In this document: piece after piece, positions 1-12,090 of the stretch
Layout of the letters: each line of letters opens with the position of its first letter
Position numbering within the stretch: position 1 is the stretch's first letter
Assembly (NCBI GenBank): GCA_949317995.1
Contig: OX439044.1
Coordinates: forward strand, 30,948,733-31,012,732
Reading direction: 5' to 3'
Length of the DNA stretch: 64,000 nucleotides
From: Acholoe squamosa
Taxonomy: Eukaryota > Annelida > Polychaeta > Phyllodocida > Polynoidae
Notes under the pieces: model-generated
What the model saw: the letters and a program-made list of their open reading frames with translations, nothing else
The model's database searches: none
What the model was told of the DNA's origin: nothing
Position numbers and translations under genes: made by a program

Positions 1-1312
1 ATAACTTGTAGATGACTGATTCAACTAAATAATTGCCCAAAAACATAGATTTCTTTTTCAAATTTGCCACAAGAAAATGTGAGGTGGGCGCCGTTTATAG
101 CATTTAGCTATGTAGGACCAGGTAACCTGAAATACACACTTCTCTTTTGGCAATGATAAAGACTGGTCTCGATTAAAATGTTGGATACTCTTATGATTCA
201 TACTATAGCAGCAATATGATATACAAAGTCCAAATGGTTTCGATGTATTATAAATAATGAAGTTTGAATCACTATTATACTACTCAAGTACCATGATATC
301 ATATATATATTGCCTTTTTAGGGATAGCACCTTATTCTTCGTTGGTAGCCTGCACGAAGGCAGAGGGAATGTAAAGTCATGCACTGAATATTGATACAGC
401 TCTATGACTATGTGCACCGTATAGCTACATCTTGTCTGTATTGGTATAAAGCATGATTTCTTTGTCAAATTTCTACACTCACCCTGACCTGGAGCGATCA
501 TTGAGTGATACAATTATCATTCAGCTTAATTATTCTATAGCCCGAATAATGACCCTAAATATTAATCAATACGAATAGATTGCTAAAAGTGGAAACAACT
601 GATTGAACAGTTTCCTAATAACTCTAGATGGAAACTAGTCTTTATAATGCTAGTTAGTTTTTTGAGTTGATAACTGAATCGAATCGATGCCTCAACTAAT
701 TATAAAATCGATATTTCTGTTAACCAATTACATATGCAATAGCTACCCCGACACACACAGCAAGCACTTTAAGAGCCAACTCAATTTTCACTAGTTTAGC
801 ATGTGATCGATGATACCCATTATACAATTTGCAATTAATAATCAGTTCACCCAACACAATTAAACTCATAATACAGTGAGAACGGAGACGGACATTCATG
901 GACCCCCAATCATGGACCCACAATCAGCTATCCACTTGTCTGTAGTTTAAATCCACCTAATTGCACAAATTGTGACAATCTATAATTTATCTATATTTAT
1001 CTCTGATTGGCCTTATCACCAGCATTTCTTGTGGCCCTGGTCCTTGTCGCATTCGGCCTGTCAGAAGTGAACTTATACAGCAGTCCATCATGGAAATATA
1101 CAATCAAGAACAAAACCTATTACAACCTACAAATGAAAGAGACGTTTTCATCATAAGAGATTTTCTAACTGTCACAAAGAACAAAAGGCATTTCAGAAAC
1201 ACCCCCTGTTGATGGACTATAAACCAAGGACTAGGACAAACAGACTATTTCACTGCCATAAATTAATCATCTCCCTTCCTGCCACTAGGTCCTATGTGAA
1301 AATGGTTCCTAC
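1..1312. other. Flanking intron sequence, nothing recognised except one repeat copy
   Basis: This is A+T-rich sequence downstream of the 1313-1417 exon in the gene's direction, so presumably the next intron. I see no exon, RNA gene or inverted-repeat element. Bases about 1190-1290 form copy 1 of a dispersed repeat whose second copy at about 1728-2850 is interrupted by a transposon. Confidence 0.5.
1190..1290. repeat. Dispersed repeat, uninterrupted copy (empty site)
   Basis: The stretch with TTCAGAAAC, TGATGGACTATAAACC, CCAAGGACTA, ATCATCTCC and GCCACTA is matched by 1728-1754 joined to 2774-2850. The match is collinear, with scattered substitutions. Here TGATGGACTATAAACC is continuous. In the second copy a 1-kb element separates GGACTA from TAAAATCC. 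Confidence 0.75.
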
Positions 1313-1417
1313 CTGTATACCACTTTTGTCTTGAGCATCAGCATACATGTAGGTGTTGTGAACAAACCGCTGCTGTTGTAGCTCCAGCTCCCTCTTCTTG
1401 TGGTAGTCAGCAGCATC
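1313..1417 (-). CDS. Internal exon of a CRTAP/prolyl 3-hydroxylase family gene (3' of the two exons found)
   Basis: This 105-bp, 35-codon exon is bounded on the minus strand by a TTTGCTCTTGCAG acceptor and a CAG|GTAGGAAC donor, both phase 0. It reads DAADYHKKRELELQQQRFVH and then NTYMYADAQDKSGIQ. Joined to the exon at 22991-23127 it continues ...WFMPRQ|DAADYHKK.... This matches the layout of CRTAP and leprecan proteins, where a PR(P/E)(E/D)A-type linker and a charged helix follow the last tetratricopeptide-like unit. Those proteins act in the ER on collagen proline 3-hydroxylation or as its scaffold. The catalytic 2-oxoglutarate dioxygenase domain is not in this window, so CRTAP, P3H and SC65/P3H4 cannot be told apart. 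The phase-0 donor predicts another exon beyond the left edge. The family call rests on recognition by eye. Confidence 0.75.
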
Positions 1418-1754
1418 CTGCAAGAGCAAAAATCACATAATTATAGCTTATTTCATTACAAAGATTTCCTGCAGAAGTGCTGTGAACAAAATGTGGTTTT
1501 AAGGCACGGGGGCACACATCAGATACTCGTATCATTCTCTTGATATCAGAAAAGTCATTCTGTCTGTTGAATTCTTATCCAATAATATTTGTGTCCCTAG
1601 GCCATTGTAGAAGTTAATCCAGAGCCACTATCATCTCACATTGCCTGCCTTATCTAAAGATAAGCGAACTAATCCCTACATTTTCCAACGATCTGCTGAT
1701 ACCAGCCACTAAGGGAAAGTTATCCTTTCAGAAACGTCCCTTTCTGATGGACTA

Positions 1755-2771
1755 CACTGTAAAAAGTTAATGTATACATACAGCAAATTTTGCTGTAATC
1801 ATAGAGTAGAAGTTGCTGTAGTCTAACGTACAGCAATTTTTGCTGTACAAGTACCAATTTTGTTGCTGTAAATACAACATTACAGCAAGTGCTGCTGTGG
1901 GCACACAGCAGTTGGCACTCATATATTTGCTGTAGCCCCAAATGCAGCAACACTTGCTGTTCAGTTACTGAATGTATTGCTGTAGATGCAGGAGTACAGC
2001 AAGTATTGCTGTAGACACCGTGGTTCTATACCTTGACACCAGGTGCCCTTAGCATCTCTTAGGGAGAGAATTTTCCTCAATGCTGGATCAATTTTCATCT
2101 ATGAAAATGAGCTGAAATGTGTGATATAATTGAATAATGCACAATAGTGACCATGTTACATTTTAGTTTGATAATATGTGGAACTCTTCATTCATCTATG
2201 TAAACTCAGGCAGAAACTTCCATATTCTGCCACACACACCTTTCCTGTGGCATGGGATTAAATATGAGTATGGACACCCACCTTCCTTGGGTATCAACTA
2301 ATGTATCTGTTGTCACACTTGCCCATTGTGACTTGAGTGCGATACTCAATGGCTAGTTTAAAACCCATTTAGCCATAAATGGTGTTATATGGGTGGCTAT
2401 CATGTTGGCCCAACTACATATATCAAATTGGTCAGGCCAACCAAAATGCAATGGCCGTAACATTAAAATCTACCGTATATTTACAGCAAATTCCAATCTA
2501 CTGTACATTTACAGCAAATTCTACTGGAACCATAGCTGCCAGCAACTTTTGCTGTACAATAACAGTACAATGATTTACATTAGAAGGTACTGTAGATAAA
2601 CAGGAGATGTTGCTGTACCTGTACAGCAAGTCAGTTGCTATAGACCTACAGTAAGTCAGTTTGCTGTAGACCTACAGCAAGTCAGTTGCTGTAGACCTAC
2701 AGCAAAATCTACTGGAACCACAGCTGCCAGCAACTTTTGCTGTAGATGTACAGCACCTACTATTTACAGTG
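1755..2771. mobile_element. CACTG-ended non-autonomous element packed with TACAGCAA/TTGCTGTA motifs
   Basis: The ends are CACTGTAAAAAG and TATTTACAGTG, flanked by TA on both sides (1753-1754 and 2772-2773). The element interrupts a dispersed repeat whose intact copy is at 1190-1290, so the boundaries are supported by an empty site. The interior has no coding capacity. It is made largely of direct and inverted copies of TTGCTGTA/TACAGCAA, often as pairs such as TACAGCAAATTTTGCTGTA. The termini resemble CACTA/EnSpm (CACTG), but the apparent duplication is TA (2 bp), so superfamily assignment is open. Confidence 0.75.
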
Positions 2772-2849
2772 TAAAATCCAAGGACTAAGCCATACAAACA
2801 GGCCATTTAAATATCATAAATCATCTCCTTTCCAGCCACTACAGAAACT

Positions 2850-3831
2850 ACCAGGAATGACCCTTCAATGACCTTGGGGTGATGTTGACCTTGACGGCAT
2901 TGTTATCAGCCTAGTAGTCCTAGGGGGAGAGGTACATGTTATCATGTACTATCGCACACAAGTGATTGATCATTTGCTCTGGGATTACTCTCCATAGACG
3001 CTTCCTCATTTCATTATGGGCCAATTTGCATACACAATGACCTTGACAGAAAGGGGTGAAGGTGAAGGTCATGTTAATGCCTTGCCCACGCTAGTGTTTG
3101 TGCCTGTGGGTGAAGGGAATGAGACAACTGAGAGAATAACATCAAGTACAATGACGGCTCATTTGGCGATGTGTAACAGGACTTGGAGTGTCTCTGAGGG
3201 GCTCGGACTTTTAAGGTCACTCTCAGGGTCAAATACCAGTAGTACAAGTATGATGTATGTAGATCGTGTGGGATTTTAACGATTTCGTCGCCTTAGTGCA
3301 AGAAGGTTGTAACTGCATTTTTCAAGATTTGAGGAAGCAAAAGAAGTATTCCAGTGACTATAGCACTAAGTGGATACAGCAATATTTCACTTGGGAAAGT
3401 AGGGACATATATCAGAGACGGAGCTTCAATACTCTGATAGAAGCTAGATAAAGTCCAATAGATGTTAAAATGTAGGAAAACTCATTTTCCCAAAATGTCA
3501 GTAACAACCTTCTTGCACTAAGGCGACGATTTATCTTCTTGTTTATTTTTTTTTTCAATTCACAGTTCAAAATATTTAATTGCAATAACAATCTATGTAC
3601 GTCTCCATTGTGCATGAAGCCCTGACACGTATTTATCATAATGACCACACTCAGGGCTTAAAAAAAAGCAAAAAAAAAAAAACGACATGGGACACAAATG
3701 TATCATGTCGACAGTAAATCATTAAACACGTAGTTTGGGTTTGAACACATAATATATCTGAATTTTTTTTTTGTATGCGATTTATCATTGCTTCTGCTGT
3801 ATCTCTTCACAAAAAAAGAAAGACGGAAGGA

Positions 3832-3833
<2 letters not shown>
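2850..3833. other. Intron sequence, nothing recognised
   Basis: The sequence is mixed, with poly-A and poly-T runs near 3547 and 3660-3680. Short open frames here (for example 3016-3279) show no family signature, and I regard them as chance. Confidence 0.4.

Positions 3834-3897
<64 letters not shown>
3834..3897. repeat. (AT)32 microsatellite
   Basis: This is 64 bp of uninterrupted AT dinucleotide. Confidence 0.98.
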
Positions 3898-3899
<2 letters not shown>

Positions 3900-4883
3900 G
3901 CACTGCTCTCTAGAAGCATGCTCTGATGTTACATTGTCAGAGGCCTCTGTATGCTCCAAACTTACTCAGCTAACTATAACAGTAAGGTGAGACTGAGTCC
4001 ACTCCTATTCACAACCATCCTGTCATCTTCTCCATGGTCATCTTGCACATTGAGTAGTCAGCCCATACCCTCATCCCACACCAAGAAGAGGTGAGTCGGG
4101 GACTTAACCCTCTAGTGGCGGTATCACGCTCCTACCTTTGAACCCTGCATTGGACCATTTCAGAGAGCCGTCCTGAGTTGTCATACTGACCTCAGGACGC
4201 GGCTTATACAAGGGGTTTGACATATAGACACTAGTATACGGGATGGCTAACATTTCAGGTCCACAGTGCGGCTTATAGCAAAGCTCAGGGTGTGGCTTAT
4301 ACGCGGTTGCGGCTCATACAGATGATTTTACGGGACTTCATATTTATTTGTCATCATGATGTGCCTGCGTAGTGCTTGCGTAGTGCTTGGGTGCATCAAA
4401 TCAACCCTACACAAAGTCAACCGTTCAGCGACCCCTACTATAATATTGTACTTAAAGACCTATGCTGCCTTTAGAGTGTTCAATGTGGTATGGAGCAGGA
4501 AGATCTATTTGAGTAAATCCTGGGGTGTGTCCTTATATAAACACCCAAACAAAGGGCCACATAAGAAGGATGAAGTGTGAAGGCCGATGAATGGCAGTCA
4601 CTGAGCCAGCCTGTCGGACATGACACTGCTACGTGGCAAGGCTTCATCCATCCCTGCACGTCGGCGGATAGTAATTCGATATCTAATGATGATCCACCAA
4701 CGTCTCCACGGCAGGCTTTTGGTTGGGCAGGCTCACAATACCTGACGGATGGGGGATAGCCGGGAGAGTTGGAGACACAGCTGGGGGTTGGCTGGTGTCT
4801 CCTTCAGCAAGGTGTTCAATCTCTGACATCGGCTGGGGGATAATCTGATAAGGGAGGTGGCGATTTGTAACGGTCTAAATCTA
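3898..4883. other. Intron sequence with GCGGCTTATA-type short repeats
   Basis: Between about 4198 and 4322 the motif (G/T)GCGGCT(T/C)ATA recurs four times: GCGGCTTATAC, GCGGCTTATAG, TGTGGCTTATAC and TTGCGGCTCATAC. This is an old, degenerate dispersed repeat. The rest shows nothing I can name. Confidence 0.4.
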
Positions 4884-4965
4884 GTATGGTAAGACTTGAT
4901 CCATGGTGTGTTATATGGTGAGACACCATGTTGTGTTATATGGTGAGACACTGTGGTGTGTTATG
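4884..4965. repeat. Outlying mini-array of the 25-bp TATGGTGAGACACTGTGGTG satellite
   Basis: About three units of the same monomer as the large array at 6988-9100 are present (ATATGGTGAGACACCATG, then ATATGGTGAGACACTGTGG). They lie 2 kb upstream of that array and in the same orientation. The first unit is degenerate. Confidence 0.9.
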
Positions 4966-6987
4966 TCGGGTCGAGAGATTCATTTTAATGATTCCCGATG
5001 ACATTGATGAAGAGACAACAATAGTCAGAGAAATATGGTTTCAACATTTTATATAACTTTGTATGGTATAGTACAGTGTGTGAATCTGTGAGAGTGGTGA
5101 CAGGTCTAGTTGGTGGTGGTGCTCTGAACCCACAGAGTACCTTGTACACACTGAGCACTGAATGCAGAGTATGCTGGGGTATGCTGCTTTATAAATACAT
5201 GCACTGGCCCTCTGTCGGATATCTCAGATGCTGATATCCTATATGTCAGATATTCTAACTGCTGATATCCCAAATACACTGGTGTCCTGTCCCATCCAAC
5301 TTATAACATGGGGTTACAGCTGAGTGGGGGAGGTAACTTTCATTAAAAGGATAATTATAATAATTGATGCGAATGGCTGTTGGCATCTTAAGGTTCCATA
5401 TTATGATAGCTATTTATGACATATAACTATCTGACATAATCCTCCCTTTCAATCACTGACTCCGGCTCAGTGTCTAAAGTACTGCATGCAAACACAATCA
5501 AATTCATCAATAACACAAACCAATAATGAGCCAATATCTTAGGCAGCCAATCAAAATCATCCAGCATGAATACATATAATTGACCATTACCATGTTGAGT
5601 AAATAGTCGCCTTGGTACCGTGACAAATAATTCCCTCATGATGCTTTTATTTTGCTGTAATCCAAATTGGTTCCCTGCATAGAGGTGTTGTGAGACTATA
5701 TGACGCCTCTAAATAGTCTACTTGGGAACGAGGTCACACTTGGTCAAGGACATTATTAAGAGTGAATTCTACATCAAAGATGTAATGGCCGAGAGATCGT
5801 AGTAGAGATTCATAATTATGAAGTGATTGGGAGGGGTGACTATGACCACCCAGTGCTGTAGAGGTGGAGGCAGTCTGACTGGGCCCTAGGGCAGGCTGTG
5901 GCTCTATTGAACAACACTGATAGACTACAGGTACTTGTTGACTGGTAGGAGAGGTGGAGGCCATCTGACTGGGCCCCAGGGTGGGCTGTGTGGAGGCTGT
6001 CTGACTGGGTCATGGTTGACCGATTTCAGTAGCTGATCTATAGTAGAGGACTTTTGGCTGTTTTTGATATGACGTGGTGTCCCCTCTTACACGATGTATT
6101 AATGGCCGAGGAGACAAGTCTCTCGGCCAATAAATATAACCAATGAGTATTACATTTGGGCTTTGTTTGACCCTATGATTGGTGTTGTTTGAGCCGTTTT
6201 CAGTTTCAGCAAAGGGAAACATTCATTTAAGCATCAATAGTGGCATCCAAATGAAACGGGTTGGTTAAATATATAGGCAGTAAAAGTGATTATCACATTA
6301 ACTCTGTAGATGAATGAATGTAATAAATGGCATAATCTCAAATTGTAGTCTGCAGGTAAATTCATTGATTGGTCAGGGGAGTGGTAATCGGAGTATGGGT
6401 GCTGATCCATCCCTATAAGGGCATTAGCATATCAGGCTATGGGGGCCGCCATATTGGTTAGGCCCCCTTCTCCAGAGCAGGGCATTCTGGGTAAATTGCT
6501 TATCAGTCTCAAGAAAAATGGTCAGTGATAAGATTGATAAGCTACACCCTGCCCCTTATCTCAACCACCCTAAGTACCTCTCTATTGTTTCAGGTGTGAA
6601 AGAAGGTGATAACCCAGATAAGAGACATTGTCCTGATTGGCTTACCTGTTGTGTCAAACAGAAATTTCAATGACCTATTGCTCTTTCATTTCAAATATTT
6701 AATCCATTTCTAGATCAGCAACATAAAGCTATTGATATGGAGAATCCACACATATGATTTATAGAAAAATCCCATGTATAGTAATTAATTGGTAGGTTGT
6801 CAAAATAGACTGTACAAAGAGAGCAAGTGGTGATCTAGCCCCCGACTACATGAGCCACCTAGCTGAATCTCTTAGTACCAGCAATGTGCTAGTCCCGTAT
6901 AATGGCTCATAGATCTAGGCCTTTTGAAAAATTATTTTGCTTTGTTGCATAAGTACATCCGGGTTATGACATATTACTATCTGACAG
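4966..6987. other. Sequence between satellite blocks; degenerate tandem repeat and an interrupted open frame
   Basis: At 5861-6008 a GC-rich motif (GTCTGACTGGGCCC...GGGCTGTG with GTGGAGGC) recurs about three times. On the minus strand, 6222-5732 forms a frame interrupted by a single stop at about 6010. The frame is low in complexity and matches no family I know, so I do not call it a gene. TATGACATATAACTATCTGA at 5414 recurs with one mismatch at 6965, immediately before the large array. Confidence 0.4.
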
Positions 6988-9100
6988 TTATATGGTGAGA
7001 CACCATGGTGTTTTATATGGTGAGACACTGTGGTGTGTTGTATGGTGAGACACTGTGGTGTGTTGTATGGTGAGACACTGTGGTGTGTTATATGGTGAGA
7101 CACCGTGGTGAGTTGTATAGTGAGACACTGTGGTATGTTTTATGGTGAGACACTGTGGTGTGTTATATGGTGAGACACTGTGGTGTGCAGTATGGTGAAA
7201 CACCATGGTGTGTTATATAATGAGAAACCATGGTGGGTTGTATGGTGAGACACTGTGGTATGTTTTATGGTGAGACACTGTGGTGTGTTGTATGGTGAGA
7301 CACTGTGGTGTGTTATATGGTGAGACACTGTGTTGTGTTGTATGGTGAGACACTGTGGTGTGTTGTATGGTGAGACACTGTGGTGTGTTATATGGTGATA
7401 CACTGTGGTGTGTTATATGGTGAGACACCACAGTGTGTTATATGGTGAGACACCACAGTGTGTTATATGGTGAGACACTGTGGTGTGTTCTATGATGAGA
7501 CACTGTGGTGTGTTATATGGTGAGAAACCATGATGGGTTATATGGTGAAACACCATGGTGTGTTGTATGTGAGACACTGTGGTGTGTTATATGGTGAGAC
7601 ACCACAGTGTGTTATATGGTGAGACACCACAGTGTGTTGTATGATGAGACACTGTGGTGTGTTGTATGGTGAGACACTGTGGTGTGTTATATGGTGAGAC
7701 ACCGTGGTGTGTTGTATGGTGAGACACTGTGGTGTGATGTATGGTGAAACACCATGGTGTGTTATATGGTGAGACACCGTGGTGTGCTGTATGGTGAGAC
7801 ACTGTGGTGTGTTATATGGTGAGACACCGTGGTGTGTTGTATGGTGAGACACTGTGGTGTGTTGTATGGTGAAACACCATGGTGTGTTATATGGTGAGAC
7901 ACTGTGGTGTGTTGTATGGTGAGACACTGTGGTGTGTTGTATGGTGAAACACCATGGTGTGTTGTATGGTGAGACACTGTGGTGTGTTATATGGTGAGAC
8001 ACTGTGGTGTGTTGTATGGTGAGACACTGTGGTGTGTTGTATGGTGAAACACAACAGTGTGTTGTATGGTGAGACACTGTGGTGTGCTATATGATGAGAA
8101 ACCATGATGGGTTATATGGTGAAACACCATGGTGTGTTGTATGGTGAGACACTGTGGTGTGTTATATGGTGAGACACCACAGTGTGTTATATGGTGAGAC
8201 ACTGTGGTGTGTTGTATGATGAGACACTGGTGTGTTGTATGGTGAGACACTGTGGTGTGTTATATGGTGAGACACCACAGTGTGTTATATGGTGAGACAC
8301 TGTGGTGTGTTGTATGATGAGACACTGTGGTGTGTTGTATGGTGAGACACTGTGGTGTGTTATATGGTGAGACACCGTGGTGAGTTGTATAGTGAGACAC
8401 TGTGGTATGTTTTATGGTGAGACACTGTGGTGTGTTATATGGTGAGACACTGTGGTGTGCAGTATGGTGAAACACCATGGTGTGTTATATAATGAGAAAC
8501 CATGGTGGGTTGTATGGTGAGACACTGTGGTATGTTTTATGGTGAGACACTGTGGTGAGTTGTATGGTGAGACACTGTGGTGTGTTGTATGGTGAGACAC
8601 TGTGGTGTGTTATATGGTGAGACACTGTGGTGTGTTATATGGTGAGACACTGTGGTGTGTTATATGGTGAGACACCGTGGTGTGTTGTATGGTGAGACAC
8701 TGTGGTGTGTTATATGGTGAGAAACCATGGTGTGTTATATGGTGAGACACCATGGTGTGTTATATGGTGAGACACTGTGGTGTGTTATATGGTGAGACAC
8801 CATGGTGTGTTATATGGTGAGACACCATGGTGTGTTATATGGTGAGACACTGTGGTGTGTTATATGGTGAGACACCATGGTGGCTTATATGGTGAAACAC
8901 CATGTAATGTTTTATGGTGAGACACTGTGGTGTGTTATATGGTGAGACACCAGGGTGGGTTATATGGTGAAACACCATGTAATGTTTTATGTTGAGACAC
9001 TGTGGTGTGTTATATGGTGAGACACCACAGTGTGCATAGAGAGACATGGTGTGCTGCATAGAGACATGGTGTGCTGCATGGTGAGACATGGTGTGCTGCA
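6988..9100. repeat. 2.1-kb satellite array, 25-bp unit
   Basis: The unit is TATGGTGAGACACTGTGG plus TGTGTTG/A, with roughly 80 copies. A 10-bp core varies between CACTGTGGTG, CACCATGGTG, CACCGTGGTG and CACCACAGTG, while the flanking TGGTGAGA and TGTTRTA stay in one orientation. A block of variant units near 7101 recurs near 8373, showing internal duplication of about 1.27 kb. The right end decays into TGCATAGAGACATGGTG units. All minus-strand frames here (MSHHTTHHSVSPYNTP...) are shadows of the repeat. Confidence 0.97.
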
Positions 9101-10020
9101 AGGTTTGATATGATCTCCTGCATGATGAACCAATACATAAGGCTAAGTTATCATAAACAGTACTTTGGTAACCTGAAGCCACACATGGCTGCATGTACGT
9201 GATGCATTATGCCCTTTCTATTCTTCAGACTAGTTTACGTTTGTACTCAAAACCGATTGAACTACAGGTGAATATTGCAGGTTCGGAATATCACGAAGTC
9301 CTACAAAATCCTCCTCACTGTATGACCTTCATGATATCAGAGGTTGATAGAATTGGCCTGAAGCCTCAATTGGGTATTGTAGGCACGCATTATCTGTCCT
9401 GGCTGGCATGCAGTCATGCCAATATATATCTCTGAAGAGAACTCTTTACCTGTCCTCTCTTCGTATAGTCTAGAATTATGAATCTGATATTATTAAGTAC
9501 CTATTCTAGGTCACATTGTCTAATTTTATTATATTTTGCCCTTTAAACGGCATCAAGTCCAATCGACGGTATGACAGTTTGCACTGCAAAATAGGAAGAC
9601 GACAACGAAAAACAAAATGTCTGAAGCCAATGAGCTTATCATCTACAATACAAATTATTCTGCCAAGCCAACAGGCATTTGATAACACACACATCCAGAA
9701 TACACAGATCAAATTGTCAGTCACTTGATAAAACCAAAGTATCGGGTATGTGTCTCTCCCAAATGCACTGCTTTGAGCATCTACAACCCCTGTTAATAGT
9801 AGGAAGCACGTCGAAACAGGTATACCATTACACTAATTCGGCTGAAGTATCAAAGTCAGGTGTATAAGCTACAGAGAAAGCATCAAGTCTGGCATGTCCT
9901 ACCCTTACAATGCTACAAGCTGATCAAAGGCAAATACCCCCTCCAGTCTCCTCCATGGTATATGGACACCACCTTAACACTTATGGGCCACATGATGCCT
10001 TCAGCTTCATGTATCTTTGT

Positions 10021-10080
10021 CGTCATGATGCACCAATACAATGCTGGAGAGTCTGCTCACCAGCAATGCATTGTAGCGCC
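10021..10080. repeat. Small foldback repeat, copy 1
   Basis: It contains TCATGATGCACCAATACAAT, then CTGGAGAGTCTGCTCACCAG, then CAATGCATTG. The arms (CCAATACAATGCTGG / CCAGCAATGCATTG) pair imperfectly around a central GAG..CTC. Confidence 0.5.
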
Positions 10081-12039
10081 ATTCAGACCCTGCATGAGTA
10101 TATCAAGTCCACAGGGCAAGCAGACTTGACAATGGATGTATTCATTTAACATGATGACCAATGGGTTTAATGCACTGATGTGCTTTGTGACAGTTGAAGG
10201 GTTAGGCCCTGGGGGATACCTCAGGATACTGTCACATCAAGCTGTCACATCCTGTCACCAATAGGCCCCTATTAAATGATCAGGTCACCGTCAGGTGGAT
10301 CAAAATGCCATCAGGATCAGCCACCGTGGAGGAAAGCAAGTCGTAACTCATCAACAGACTTCAGAGGATACAGGGGTATGGCTTTAGGGTGGACTGAGAG
10401 TGGGGTAAGTAGGATGAGACTAGAATGCAGTCTCAAAATACAGCTTGAATTCCATGTTCTTATCTCCTAGAAGAAAAGCCTCCTCTAGATTATGCTATAC
10501 ACACACACTTAAAGTCGTTCCTTAAACTTTCATAAATTTACAATCTTCCATATTAAACATCATACAAAGAACTTTTGGGAATAGGTAAGTCTTTATTTCT
10601 CAACCATTTATTCCTAACCTTTTCCTTTATCTTAACAGAACCGATGCAAATAACCCAAGAGTGAATTTTGGTCTATAGATGCGAGGGAAAGCATAGGGAA
10701 ACCACACATTGTGGTGGTTTCTAAAAATCACAGTTGGACCGTACATGCAACATAACACTAAAAGCTGGAGATCCCTGGGTGATAAGGACTTTGCAAGTTG
10801 TAATGATCGAGATTGATCCAAAGAACTCGTGATTGGGATTCAAATTCTGTCATTGTAACCACAGCCCATCAGTGTGCACCACTGTGATTACCTATCGGAC
10901 ATGAGAGATTCTTGATCACATTGTGTATTACTATCTACATAAATTTCGCGTGTACGTATTCACTTCAAACTTTCCTTTTATGTATACACACCCAAAAAAT
11001 CAAAGTTTTTCAATACTTTCAGCACACGGAGAGAATATATCCCCCTCCCTTTCTGGGTGGTGATAAATCCTACATTTAACACCTCCAACCCCAAAATCAT
11101 GCAAATCAAACCGTGGTAATCGGACGAGACAAGCATGATGAGTAGACTCAATGTTATGACCAGCAAGGGGTGACTTCTAAAGGGCGAAAGTCTCACCTGC
11201 CTCCCTTCTCTTATTTCTACATTAATTCCCATCCTCAGCAAGGTGCCCCTCCTCCTCCACCACATGCCATCTCCTCATCCCTAGTCATAAGTCAGCGCAG
11301 CCCTTAGTGTTTTATGCCCCACCTGGGTAACCCTTTAAAGGGCCGCAGAGTACTTTACTGTACTTATACCCTATTGTTGGCATGTATAAGTGCAGTACAT
11401 GGAACTAGCCAGGGTTCTGCCCATTATATTAAACATGTAGGATTGACATGAATAATATATGAATCACTGGGACTCATAACATGATGCTGACTAATGGGCA
11501 TGATGTTTTATACAACATATAGAGAATTAACTTATCCGTCGTAGGTGACATGACCACAGGGGTGAGTGGGTGGGAGGCAATGGCATTGGGTGTTGGTCCC
11601 CCAGAGGGAGAGTAGGACCTCAGGTATGGTGGTTGATAGAAACACCTGAGGGCATACCCCCTTGTATACCTGTCAGCCAAGACAAAGGCGTGTTAGGCCT
11701 GATATCTGTGTATGGAGTGACTGTATGGAGTTCGTGGTCAGAATATCTAAGGTTGGTTGCACTAGGCCGCACATCACTGAAGTATTCGAAAAAGCAATAT
11801 TGAAAATTCCCATTGCATTTTACTGGACTGCTTATTCAAAGTGTGGACTAAATGGAAGTTTACTCTATCTAGAGGCACAGTAGGGCACTAGTAGTAAGTC
11901 AGGAGAGCGTGTCCGTTTAAAACGTGGACAACCTCCTACCTTTGTCAGCTCAGGTAACCTGTATCAGATTTCGTCACCATGACAACTGGTCGGGCAGCAC
12001 TGCCCTTTCAGGGCATTTATGTGCATTGCCCTTTGGTTG

Positions 12040-12090
12040 TCATGATACATGAATGCATCCCTGGCGAGTAACTCACTACATTCATGTCTA
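12040..12090. repeat. Small foldback repeat, copy 2
   Basis: TCATGATACATGAATGCAT precedes CTGGCGAGTAACTC and then TACATTCATGT. The ACATGAATG/CATTCATGT arms pair around the shared CTGGCGAGTAACTC core. Confidence 0.5.

Noticed and set aside
5732..6222. Minus-strand frame of about 160 codons with a single internal stop
   Set aside because: It is low-complexity and partly made of a local tandem repeat, with no family similarity. It is not enough for a pseudogene call.
6988..9100. Series of histidine/serine-rich minus-strand frames (up to 179 codons)
   Set aside because: They are shadows of the 25-bp satellite in several frames. Indels of the unit break each frame.
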